From NCBI GenBank assembly GCA_013696785.1, contig JACCXW010000199.1, positions 1-11,032 of the forward strand: a DNA stretch of 11,032 nucleotides, written 5' to 3'. The stretch's first letter is position 1, and every line of letters starts with the position of its first letter. Below, piece by piece: positions 1 through 6,492 of this stretch. Made by a program: the position numbers and the translations under genes. The notes under the pieces are model-generated. The model was given only the letters and a program-made list of their open reading frames with translations, did no database searches and was not told where the DNA came from. Origin of the DNA: Geodermatophilaceae bacterium (GTDB lineage Bacteria > Actinomycetota > Actinomycetes > Mycobacteriales > Geodermatophilaceae).

Positions 1-854
1 GCACCCACCTGCAGCCAGCCCCCGTGCCCATCCAGGGAGTCTCGGACGACGTCGGCCATCATCAGGTTGGTCGTGGCGAGCCCGCAGGCGTAGGGCAGGT
101 CCGGCAGCGCCGCGGCCAGGGCGACGCCGGCGGCGATCCCGACCGAGGTCTCCAGCGCCGAGGACACCACGACCGGCAACCCGCACGCCTCGGCGACTTC
201 GAGCGCCCGGCGTACGCCGCCCAACGGCTGCACCTTCAGGACGACGATGTCCGCGGCCTCCAACCCGGCGATCCGCAGCGGATCCTCGGCGGTGCGCACG
301 GACTCGTCCGCGGCGAGCGGCACGTCCACCCGTCGCCGGACCGCCGCGAGTTCCTCGAGCGTGGGGCACGGTTGTTCGACGTACTCCAGCGTGAATCGGT
401 CCAGAGCCCGGATGGCCCGCACGGCCCCGTCGACGTCCCAGGCAGCGTTCGCGTCCACCCTGATCCGCCCGTCGGAGCCGAGCACGTCCCGCACGGCTGC
501 AACCCGGTCGAGGTCGTCAGCCAGTGACTGGCCGCGCTCGGCGACCTTCACCTTCGCGGTCCGGCAGCCGGCGGAGTCCCGGACGATCTGTGCCGCCTGC
601 TCCGGACCAACCGCGGGGACCGTCACATTGACCGGGATCAGATCCCGCAGCGGTGCCGGCCAACCGACCGTGGCCGCCTCCTCAGCTGCCGCCCACCACC
701 GCGCGGTGACCGGCGGGCCGTAGTCCAGGAACGGGGAGAACTCGCCCCAGCCGCCCGGGCCACGGACCAGAACCCCTTCGCGTACGTCGATCCCACGAAA
801 CCGCGTGCGCAGCGGCATCGAGTAGAAGTGGACGGCCAGAGAGCTGTGATCCAC
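1..854 (-). CDS. menC: o-Succinylbenzoate synthase MenC (3' end cut by window edge)
   Basis: MenC dehydrates SHCHC to o-succinylbenzoate in cytoplasmic menaquinone synthesis; it belongs to the enolase superfamily. The 284 visible residues carry the superfamily's catalytic set: a KVK motif (Lys 101/103, the second being the expected base), metal ligands Asp134 (VDANAAW), Glu160 (EYVEQP) and Asp183 (ADES), and a second acid/base Lys207 (VLKVQPLGG). The N-terminal capping domain starts VHFYSMPLRTRFRGI, like the actinobacterial form. I chose GTG at 854 because this strand lies before the next start, ATG at 818, which would delete it. GTG 854 also sits 7 bases after a -10-like TACAGT with no Shine-Dalgarno, so a leaderless message is inferred. 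About 30-40 C-terminal residues are probably missing past the edge. It diverges from menE. Family assignment is firm; the start is likely. Confidence 0.93.
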   Translation of the reverse strand, partial: MDHSSLAVHFYSMPLRTRFRGIDVREGVLVRGPGGWGEFSPFLDYGPPVTARWWAAAEEAATVGWPAPLRDLIPVNVTVPAVGPEQAAQIVRDSAGCRTAKVKVAERGQSLADDLDRVAAVRDVLGSDGRIRVDANAAWDVDGAVRAIRALDRFTLEYVEQPCPTLEELAAVRRRVDVPLAADESVRTAEDPLRIAGLEAADIVVLKVQPLGGVRRALEVAEACGLPVVVSSALETSVGIAAGVALAAALPDLPYACGLATTNLMMADVVRDSLDGHGGWLQVG

Positions 855-859
855 CCGGA

Positions 860-868
860 TTACTGTAA
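860..868. promoter_or_regulatory. Palindromic divergent -10 element between menC and menE
   Basis: TTACTGTAA is a perfect 9-base palindrome in an AT-rich patch (859-870) within GC-rich DNA. Read on the plus strand, TACTGT (861-866) ends 6 bases before the menE ATG at 873. Read on the minus strand, TACAGT (867-862) ends 7 bases before the menC GTG at 854. Both fit the actinobacterial TANNNT -10 with transcription starting at or next to the start codon. No convincing -35 box is visible on either side, and neither gene has a Shine-Dalgarno at normal distance. An alternative is a regulator operator of TTAC-GTAA type. The motif is seen directly; the promoter role is inferred. Confidence 0.55.
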
Positions 869-872
869 ATGG

Positions 873-2123
873 ATGCCCTCACGGCCCCTGCATGCTCTCG
901 TGCTGCCGCCGGGGCCGCAGTTGCTCGAGGCCGTGGCCGCTGCGATCGACGGCGGGCCGGCCGTCCTTCCGCTCGACCCTGCGGCATCCCCCGCCGTTCG
1001 CACCCGGCAGCTCGACCAGTTCCGCCCGCACGCCCTCGTGGACGGTGACGGTGTGCACCCGCTGGCCGGTGCCGCGGATCTGGACCCGGACGTCGCGGTC
1101 GTCATCGGGACGTCCGGTTCCACCGGTACGCCGAAGGGCGCGCAGCTGAGCGCCGCGGCGTTGCTGCACTCGGCCGACGCCACGCTGGCACGGCTCGACG
1201 CGACTCCCATGCAGCGCTGGCTCTGCTGCCTTCCGACCCACAACATCGCCGGGATCCAGGTGCTGGTGCGGTCCCTGGTCGCGGGGTCGACGCCGGAGAT
1301 CGCGCCGTTCACGTTGGCGGCGCTCGGGGCCAGTTCCGCGGACTTCGTCTCGGTGGTGCCGACGATGCTGTACCGCGCGCTGGAGGCCGGCGTCGACCTG
1401 ACCCGCTTTCAGACGATCCTGGTGGGCGGGGACGCCATGCCACTCAGCCTGCACAAGCGGGCCACCGTGGCCGGAGCGCGCGTCGTGACCACGTACGGCA
1501 TGAGTGAAACCGGCGGCGGGGCGGTGTACGACGGCGTACCGCTGGACGGCGTCCGCGTCGCCGTCGACCCAGACGAGCGGATCCGCCTGGCCGGGCCGGT
1601 GCTCGCGAGCGGCTACCGTCTCGATCCGGGACTGACCGCCACCGCTTTCGTCGACGGCTGGCACGTCACGCAGGATGCCGGCCAACTCGGCCACGACGGC
1701 CGGCTGCACGTGCTCGGCCGACTGGACGACATCGTGATCAGTGGCGGCGTGAACGTCTCGATGGTCGTGGTGGCGGCGGCGCTGACGGCGCACCCCTCGG
1801 TCGCCCAGGCGGCTGCATACGCGCGACCGGACGCCGAGTGGGGGCACCGGATCGTTGCGGTGGTCGTGCCACGACGCGAGCCGCCGACCCTGGACGTGTT
1901 GCGCTCGTTCGTCAGCGCAGCCGCCGGTGCCGCCGCCGCGCCGCGGGAGCTGGTGCTCGTCGAGGAGCTGCCGACGCTGCCCGGCGGCAAGCTCGATCGC
2001 AATGCGATCGGCCGCCTGCTCGGCGGCGCAACCAATACCCCTCCGGACTCTCGTAGGCCCACGTCTCCCCCACCTCGTGGGGACTCGCCCGGCCCCCGGC
2101 CGGGATCGACGTCCGATTCATGA
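873..2123 (+). CDS. menE: o-Succinylbenzoyl-CoA ligase MenE
   Basis: MenE activates o-succinylbenzoate with ATP and joins it to CoA, the step after MenC. The 416-residue protein is a compact ANL-family adenylating enzyme. It has the P-loop-like TSGSTGTPKGA at 80-90, TYGMSETGGG at 207-216 and the hinge/ATP region around QDAGQLGHDGRL to GRLDDIVISGG at 267-292. The C-terminal catalytic lysine lies in LPGGKLDRNA (Lys373). I prefer ATG 873 to the in-frame ATG 828 because 828 would overlap menC by 27 bases and add no family-like sequence, while 873 follows a -10-like box at leaderless spacing. After RLLGG at 381-385 there is a tail of about 31 residues rich in Pro and Ser that the family does not need. 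Its stop overlaps menA by 4 bases, so translation is probably coupled. Confidence 0.93.
   Translation: MPSRPLHALVLPPGPQLLEAVAAAIDGGPAVLPLDPAASPAVRTRQLDQFRPHALVDGDGVHPLAGAADLDPDVAVVIGTSGSTGTPKGAQLSAAALLHSADATLARLDATPMQRWLCCLPTHNIAGIQVLVRSLVAGSTPEIAPFTLAALGASSADFVSVVPTMLYRALEAGVDLTRFQTILVGGDAMPLSLHKRATVAGARVVTTYGMSETGGGAVYDGVPLDGVRVAVDPDERIRLAGPVLASGYRLDPGLTATAFVDGWHVTQDAGQLGHDGRLHVLGRLDDIVISGGVNVSMVVVAAALTAHPSVAQAAAYARPDAEWGHRIVAVVVPRREPPTLDVLRSFVSAAAGAAAAPRELVLVEELPTLPGGKLDRNAIGRLLGGATNTPPDSRRPTSPPPRGDSPGPRPGSTSDS
2068..2104 (+). promoter_or_regulatory. Tandem hairpins ahead of the menA start
   Basis: Two perfect inverted repeats follow each other inside the last codons of menE. One is CCCCAC/GTGGGG with a 3-base loop (2068-2082). 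The other is CCCGGCC/GGCCGGG with a 3-base loop (2088-2104). The second ends 15 bases before the menA ATG. There is no U tract, so they do not look like a classical terminator. They might modulate coupling or access of ribosomes to menA, or be chance in GC-rich sequence. Confidence 0.35.
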
Positions 2124-2989
2124 CCACCGCCAACTCCTGGCTGGCCGGTGCGCGGCCGCGGACGCTGCCGGCCGCGGTGACGCCCGTGGTCGTCGGCTCC
2201 GGGCTCGCGGTGGGCGTGGGACAGACGCGGTGGGGACCTGCGGCGCTGGCGCTGGTCGTCGCGTTGGCCTTGCAGATCGGCGTGAACTACGCCAACGACT
2301 ACAGCGACGGCATCCGGGGCACGGACTCGCAGCGCGTGGGACCGTTCCGGCTCGTCGGCTCCGGTGCGGCCAGCCCGTCGTCAGTGCGGACGGCGGCGTT
2401 CGCAGCGTTCGCCGTCGCCGTCGCGGCCGGGCTCGTTCTCGCCGCATTCACGTCATGGTGGCTCATCGCCGTCGGCGCGGTCTGCCTGGCCGCGGCGTGG
2501 ACCTACACCGGCGGGCCGAAGCCGTACGGCTACCGGGGCCTCGGCGAAGTGTCGGTGTTCGTGTTCTTCGGGCTCGTTGCAGTCGTCGGCACGTTCTATG
2601 TCCACAGTGGACACATCACCGGTGTCGCTGTGATCGCGTCGATCCCGGTTGGGATGCTCGCCTGCGCCCTGCTCGTGGTCAACAATCTGCGCGACGTACC
2701 CACCGACGAAGCGGCGGGCAAACGGACGCTGGCGGTCGTGCTCGGCGACCGGCGTACCCGCGCCCTCGCAGCGGCCCTGCTGCTCGCGCCGCTCGCCATC
2801 GCCGGCCTGCTCACGGTGGAACGGCCGTGGGCGTGGCTCGGCATCGTCGCGCTGCCACTGGCGATTCCGCCGCTACGCCGGATCCGGGCCGGCGCACTGG
2901 GGCGTGAGTTGATCCCCGCGCTACGTGACACCGGCAGGTTGCAGTTGGCATTCGGCCTCCTGCTTGCGGTCGGGCTTGCCGTCGGCTGA
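2120..2989 (+). CDS. menA: 1,4-Dihydroxy-2-naphthoate polyprenyltransferase MenA
   Basis: MenA is an integral membrane UbiA-superfamily enzyme that attaches the polyprenyl tail to DHNA, giving demethylmenaquinone. The 289-residue length is typical. The first Asp-rich motif is NYANDYSDGIRGTD (residues 57-69, Asp60 and Asp63), which binds the Mg-diphosphate. The second is NNLRDVPTDEAAGKRT (188-203, Asp192 and Asp196). The conserved loop GGPKPYGYRGLGE lies at 131-143. Several hydrophobic membrane segments alternate between these motifs. The ATG at 2120 overlaps the menE stop as ATGA. No good Shine-Dalgarno is seen (GGGA is 14 bases upstream), which points to translational coupling with menE. The gene converges on the DUF4229 gene across 41 bases that contain no strong terminator. 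Identification is firm. Confidence 0.95.
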   Translation: MTTANSWLAGARPRTLPAAVTPVVVGSGLAVGVGQTRWGPAALALVVALALQIGVNYANDYSDGIRGTDSQRVGPFRLVGSGAASPSSVRTAAFAAFAVAVAAGLVLAAFTSWWLIAVGAVCLAAAWTYTGGPKPYGYRGLGEVSVFVFFGLVAVVGTFYVHSGHITGVAVIASIPVGMLACALLVVNNLRDVPTDEAAGKRTLAVVLGDRRTRALAAALLLAPLAIAGLLTVERPWAWLGIVALPLAIPPLRRIRAGALGRELIPALRDTGRLQLAFGLLLAVGLAVG

Positions 2990-3030
2990 CCCTGGCGCCG
3001 GGTTGACCTCACCGTCCTACGGGCAAGCCG

Positions 3031-3276
3031 TCACCGTCCCCGGAGCTGTGATCGCAGCTCCTCGCGTTCGACCGCCTTGCGCTGCGCCCGGTGGAGCAGC
3101 GCAGCGGTGAGATCGTCGCGCTGACGACGCAGGACGACGTAGGACAGCGGGACGCTGACCACCAGCGCGATCAGGACGGCAACGAACCCGTCGACCCCGA
3201 CGGCCCACAGCAACGCGAGCAGGATCGCAAATGCCGCGAGGCGGCCGAGAAGATAGATGGCCAGTGGCTTGATCAT
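3031..3276 (-). CDS. DUF4229-like small membrane protein
   Basis: This 81-residue protein has two hydrophobic segments, about residues 5-26 and 29-50, joined by a short VGVDG turn. A charged, probably cytosolic C-terminal helix follows, with the pattern LRRQRDDLTAALLHRAQRKAVEREELRS in pieces across residues 49-78. The layout and the RRQRD...AAL...R pattern match my memory of the actinobacterial DUF4229 family, whose function is unknown. The start ATG at 3276 is preceded by GGGAG four bases upstream. It lies 15 bases after the Lrp/AsnC gene on the same strand, so the two are probably one transcript. It faces menA tail to tail. A role in the membrane near menaquinone synthesis is only a guess from position. 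Confidence 0.8.
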   Translation of the reverse strand: MIKPLAIYLLGRLAAFAILLALLWAVGVDGFVAVLIALVVSVPLSYVVLRRQRDDLTAALLHRAQRKAVEREELRSQLRGR

Positions 3277-3291
3277 GAGACTCCCGTTGGT

Positions 3292-3771
3292 TCAGCGTTG
3301 TGTCGACGGTACGGCGGTGGGCTGGTCCGCGCCCGCGGGGACCCTGCCCTCCCAGCGGGTCGACAGCACGACCGTGGTGCGGGTGCGCGAGACACCGGGC
3401 AGCCGCGAGATCGCTGCGATCGCGTGCTCCAGCGCCGGCATGTCGGCGACCCGCACCTTGAGCAGGAACGATTCCTCGCCGGCCACGAACCAGCAGTCCT
3501 CGATCTCAGGCATCTGGGCCAACGCCCTGGACAGATCCTGCTCGGCCTTCTGATCGGATTCGAAGACGCCGACCAGCGCGGTCACGTCGAGACCGACGGC
3601 GGCCGGTGCGACCGTCGCGTGGTAGCCGGTGATGATCCCCAGCGCCTCGAGCTTGCCGACCCGCTCGTGCACCGCCGGCGCGGACAGTCCCACCTGCCGA
3701 GCCAGGTCAGCGTACGTCGCCCGTGCGTTGGCCCGGAGTCTGTGCACGAGCAGACGGTCGACGGCGTCCAT
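3292..3771 (-). CDS. Lrp/AsnC family transcriptional regulator
   Basis: A 159-residue one-domain-plus-RAM regulator. The N-terminal winged helix-turn-helix covers about residues 3-50, with ADLARQVGLSAPAVHERVGKLE (21-42) as the HTH and GIITGY at the wing. The RAM ligand-binding/oligomerisation domain runs from about 62 to 139, including the conserved EIEDCWFVAGEESFLLKV stretch (89-106), where Lrp proteins sense amino acids or other small molecules. The last 20 residues are a loose Pro/Ala tail. It should form dimers to octamers and bind DNA. No Shine-Dalgarno precedes ATG 3771. It heads a two-gene unit with the DUF4229 gene. Targets and ligand are unknown; self-regulation from the adjacent 137-base region is plausible because Lrp proteins often do this. 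Confidence 0.93.
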   Translation of the reverse strand: MDAVDRLLVHRLRANARATYADLARQVGLSAPAVHERVGKLEALGIITGYHATVAPAAVGLDVTALVGVFESDQKAEQDLSRALAQMPEIEDCWFVAGEESFLLKVRVADMPALEHAIAAISRLPGVSRTRTTVVLSTRWEGRVPAGADQPTAVPSTQR

Positions 3772-3908
3772 GATTGGCGAGTCAACAAGCGGACGAGCAG
3801 GGCGGTCAAGTCGTCATTACGGTCCGCGTACGGCGAGGCTGCGCTGTGACGTTTCGCGACCGGGATTCTGGGGCAGCGTTACTCTGAGGGCAGAAGGGGC
3901 GGTGCGGG
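3772..3908. promoter_or_regulatory. Divergent intergenic region, Lrp gene / 69-residue membrane protein gene
   Basis: This 137-base region is the largest non-coding stretch in the window and must hold both divergent promoters. On the plus side a -10-like TACTCT lies at 3880-3885, followed by a Shine-Dalgarno AAGGGG at 3894-3899, nine bases before ATG 3909. No clear -35 box is seen. Next to the Lrp start is an imperfect palindrome, TTGGCGAGTCAA (3774-3785, 8 of 12 positions symmetric). A second GTCAA occurs 24 bases further on (3781-3785 and 3805-3809). These could be Lrp-type operator half-sites, but the match is weak. Confidence 0.35.
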
Positions 3909-4118
3909 ATGTTTTTCCTGGTGGCACTGATCGTGACGGTGATCCTGCTGGTCGTCCTCTGGAGGTCGATCGGTCCCGATCAACCCCGTCCGGGTGGCAT
4001 CGCCCCGCCGCGGTTGCAGCGACTGCCCCGGCCACCGCGCCGCCAGCAGCAACTGCCGCCGGATGACAACCCCGACTTCCTGCGCGACCTCGACCGCCGC
4101 GCCCGCCCCGAGGAGTAG
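3909..4118 (+). CDS. Small single-pass membrane protein, function unknown
   Basis: A 69-residue protein I do not recognise by name. Residues 1-18 form one strongly hydrophobic segment (FFLVALIVTVILLVVLW). A Pro/Arg-rich stretch follows (about 23-46: QPRPGG, RLPRPPRRQQQ), then an acidic/basic tail, DDNPDFLRDLDRRARPEE. The most likely topology is an N-terminal anchor with a cytosolic tail. The start is supported by AAGGGG nine bases upstream and the end by a stem-loop just downstream. The basic residues right after the segment and the clear two-part composition favour a real gene over a chance frame. It is transcribed alone, between the Lrp gene (divergent) and the EspI-like ATPase gene (convergent). 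No function can be given. Confidence 0.7.
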   Translation: MFFLVALIVTVILLVVLWRSIGPDQPRPGGIAPPRLQRLPRPPRRQQQLPPDDNPDFLRDLDRRARPEE

Positions 4119-4131
4119 CGCACGGGCGTCC

Positions 4132-4151
4132 GTGGCGCCGGCGCGGCCCAC
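4132..4151. terminator. Stem-loop between convergent genes, possible bidirectional terminator
   Basis: The 38-base gap between the two convergent stop codons contains GTGG-C-GCC, loop GGCGC, GGC-CCAC: seven pairs with one bulged C at 4136. It is symmetric enough to fold in transcripts from either side. There is no U tract, which is common for actinobacterial terminators but weakens the call. Confidence 0.4.
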
Positions 4152-4156
4152 CCGGG

Positions 4157-5488
4157 CTAGGGGCGCACCGGCTGCTCGGAGGGCGGGATGCCCTCGGCCA
4201 CATCGGCGGCGAAGGCGAGCAGGGCGTCGCGCGTGGCCAATGACAGCGAGGAGAGTTCGACCTCGGCGCCGGCCTCGAGGTGCTCGTCGTGCGGGATGCG
4301 GGTCACCGCCCGGCACCGGCTCGCGAAGTGCGCCTCGAGCAGGTCCTGGTCGACGTTTCCGGAACCGGGAACCACTGCGTTGATCACCGCGACGCTGCGG
4401 TGCACGAGGTCCGCGTGGCCATGCGCCTGCAGCCAGTCCAACGTGGCACTCGCACTGTTCGCGCCGTCGACGGAGTTCGTGCTCACGATGACGAGTTGGT
4501 CGGCGACGTCGAGTACGCCGGTCATCGCCGAGTGCAGCAAACCGGTGCCGCAGTCGGTGACCACGACGTTGTAGTAGTCCTCGAGGACCCGGACCACCGT
4601 GCGGTAGTCCTGCTCGCCGAACGCGTCGGAGATCGCCGGATCCGCGGCCGAGGCCAGGATCTCCAACCGGTCGGTCGACTGCGAGGTGTATTTGCGGATG
4701 TCGGAGTAACCGCGTACGCCGGCCAGGCCGTCCAGCAGATCCCGGATCGTGGCGGTCGTCTGAGGCGGGACCTTGCCGGCCAGCGTCCCACGATCGGGGT
4801 TGGCGTCCACGGCGATCACCCGATCCGGGCGAATCGAGGCCAGCACCGCGCCGAGGCAGACACTCATCGTCGTCTTGCCGACCCCGCCCTTGAGGCTGAT
4901 GACGGCGATCCGATGGCAGCCTGCCGTGCTGCCCTGGATCCGCCGGGTCAGTTCGCGGCGACGTAACTCGACCTCGGACTCGCCGGGATTGACGAGGCCG
5001 CCGGTCAACGCGTAGACGAGCTTCCGCCAGCCGGTTCCTGGCCGCGGCTTGCCGGCCGGCTCCGTGCTCGAATCGGTCCCGCTCGGAGCCGTCACACTCG
5101 CAGCGGTCCGCACAGCCGCGGCGCTCGTACCCTCACCCAGCGCGGCGGCAGCGGGTGACGGCACAGCCCGCAAGGAGGCTGTCGCAGCACGCGCAGGCAC
5201 CGTCAATGCCCCCGGCATGTCCCCGGGCTTGCTCGGCCAGCCGAGCCCGACGGGATCAATCGGCGTCGGATTGCCCTCGGTGGGCGGCGGCACGGCCGGC
5301 CAGCCGACAGCAACGGCTTCCTGGACCTGCGGTTCGCCGGCACCCTCGTCGGGCTCGACGCCGCGTCGACGTCGACGCGGCGCTCCGATCAGCTCGGCGG
5401 CCTGCCGCCGTGCCAATGCCTCCCGCAGCGCGGTATCCAGCTCAGAGGAGCCCTCGGGTTCCTCTTCCCGCGCAGAATGCCGGCTCAC
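4157..5488 (-). CDS. EspI-like MinD/ParA ATPase with long disordered N-terminus
   Basis: A 443-residue protein in two parts. Residues 1-150 are low-complexity, rich in Ala, Pro, Gly and Arg, with two GWP motifs (62-64 and 83-85). Residues 154-180 (WRKLVYALTGGLVNPGE then a basic helix) are a linker typical of the MinD-like ATPases seen near type VII secretion genes, such as EspI. From about 190 it is a SIMIBI ATPase. It has the deviant Walker A KGGVGKTT (200-207, with signature Lys200 and Lys205), VIAVDANPD (224-232) and a Walker B VVVTDCGTG (308-316). MinD/ParA proteins dimerise with ATP to position cargo or regulate complexes. The start is GTG 5488, 21 bases after ccsB, making it the last gene of the cytochrome operon. 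No ParB partner or ESX gene is in view. The ATPase fold is certain; the role is unknown. Confidence 0.85.
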   Translation of the reverse strand: MSRHSAREEEPEGSSELDTALREALARRQAAELIGAPRRRRRGVEPDEGAGEPQVQEAVAVGWPAVPPPTEGNPTPIDPVGLGWPSKPGDMPGALTVPARAATASLRAVPSPAAAALGEGTSAAAVRTAASVTAPSGTDSSTEPAGKPRPGTGWRKLVYALTGGLVNPGESEVELRRRELTRRIQGSTAGCHRIAVISLKGGVGKTTMSVCLGAVLASIRPDRVIAVDANPDRGTLAGKVPPQTTATIRDLLDGLAGVRGYSDIRKYTSQSTDRLEILASAADPAISDAFGEQDYRTVVRVLEDYYNVVVTDCGTGLLHSAMTGVLDVADQLVIVSTNSVDGANSASATLDWLQAHGHADLVHRSVAVINAVVPGSGNVDQDLLEAHFASRCRAVTRIPHDEHLEAGAEVELSSLSLATRDALLAFAADVAEGIPPSEQPVRP

Positions 5489-5509
5489 CGATCACCGTCC
5501 GGACCCAGA

Positions 5510-6490
5510 TCAGGTCAAGCCCGAGTAGGAGTGGAGCCCAGAGACGACCATGTTCACGATCAGGAAGTTGAAGGTCATCGCGAAGAATCCGAGCAGGTTG
5601 ATCCGGGCCGCCTTGACACCCTTCCAGCCCGCGGTCGCCCTGGCGTGCAGGTAGCACGCATAGACCAGCCACGCGATCAGCGCCCACGTCTCCTTCGGAT
5701 CCCACCCCCAGAACCGCCCCCATGCCGACTCCGCCCAGATGGCTCCGGCGATGACGGCGAACGTCCAGATCGGGAACGCGAATGCCACCGTTCGGTACGA
5801 CAACCGGTCCAGTACGGCGGCGGCCGGTAGCCGCGGCCCCAGCCCGGCGATCATCCGCGGCATGGAACCGTCTTCGATCACGCCTCGCTCGTACCGCTGC
5901 CTGATGAGGTAGAGCACAGTGACCACGAAACTCAGCATGAAGATGCCGGTCGCGGTGATCGCCGCGGCCACGTGGATCGCCAGCCAGTACGAGCGGAGCG
6001 CGGCGACGAGCGGCTCCGCTTCGGCGTACAGGATGAGTCCGGCGTAGACGAGGACGAACAGGGCGGGAATCAGGACAAATACGCCGATGTGCCGGAACGC
6101 CGGCGCCTGCCAGACGAGCCACAGGAAGGACAGCACGGTCACCAGTACCGCGGCGCAGGCGAACTCGAACATGTTGCCCCACGGAACCCGGTCCGTCGCG
6201 ACACCGCGCAGGACGAGGGACAGCACCTGCAATGCCGCGCCGATGACGGTGCACCCAAGCCCGAGAGCTCCTAGCCGCTGCCCCGAACCGACCGCGGTCG
6301 CCGTCGCCGTGCCGGCGCGGTCCGAACCCCCGACGGCAGTGGCCGTCTGCTCCTCGCTGGTCCGCGCGACTCGACCGCGCCGACCGAAGGCGTACTCACC
6401 GGCGAACCCGACGACGGCCACGGAGTACACGACGACGGAGCCGGTGAACGCCGTGTCCGCAAGCGCGGCGAGCGAGTCGTTGACAGCCAC
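5510..6490 (-). CDS. ccsB: Cytochrome c synthase subunit CcsB (CcsA/ResC-type)
   Basis: This multi-pass membrane protein is the heme-handling half of the system II cytochrome c synthase: it exports heme and, with ResB, joins it to CXXCH motifs of apocytochrome c outside the membrane. The 326-residue protein has about eight hydrophobic segments. The tryptophan-rich WWD-type heme motif is WGRFWGWDPKETWAL (257-271). Conserved His173 (IHVAAA) and His320 (SGLHSYSGL) flank it as likely heme ligands. The conserved VPWGNMFEF lies at 102-110. Residues 37-72, between the first two membrane segments, are a variable loop with two copies of TATAVG. GTG 6490 is well supported by GGGAAGGA six bases upstream, and the gene begins 2 bases after resB ends. 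In other actinobacteria the same protein is called CcsA. Confidence 0.95.
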   Translation of the reverse strand: MAVNDSLAALADTAFTGSVVVYSVAVVGFAGEYAFGRRGRVARTSEEQTATAVGGSDRAGTATATAVGSGQRLGALGLGCTVIGAALQVLSLVLRGVATDRVPWGNMFEFACAAVLVTVLSFLWLVWQAPAFRHIGVFVLIPALFVLVYAGLILYAEAEPLVAALRSYWLAIHVAAAITATGIFMLSFVVTVLYLIRQRYERGVIEDGSMPRMIAGLGPRLPAAAVLDRLSYRTVAFAFPIWTFAVIAGAIWAESAWGRFWGWDPKETWALIAWLVYACYLHARATAGWKGVKAARINLLGFFAMTFNFLIVNMVVSGLHSYSGLT

Positions 6491-6492
6491 CT

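Noticed and set aside
816..818. menC start at ATG 818
   Set aside because: It would remove the first strand of the enolase N-terminal domain (VHFYS), which is present in the homologs I recall.
828..872. Longer menE start at ATG 828
   Set aside because: It would overlap menC coding sequence by 27 bases, place the start upstream of the -10-like box and add 15 residues without family resemblance.
879..1847. 322-codon minus-strand frame opposite menE
   Set aside because: Composition is His/Arg/Gly-rich and it mirrors the menE codons; no motif or ribosome site supports it.
1855..2907. 350-codon plus-strand open frame across the menE-menA junction
   Set aside because: It is Arg/Ala-rich, has no domain, and lies in another frame over two well-supported genes; such frames are expected in high-GC DNA.
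2990..3030. Terminator between menA and the DUF4229 gene
   Set aside because: Only short weak stems are present (for example ACGG-GCAAG-CCGT at 3019-3031), too weak to call.
4157..5488. Chromosome-partitioning ParA
   Set aside because: There is no parB neighbour or parS-like repeat, and the long N-terminus plus WRKLVY-type linker fits the EspI-like branch better.
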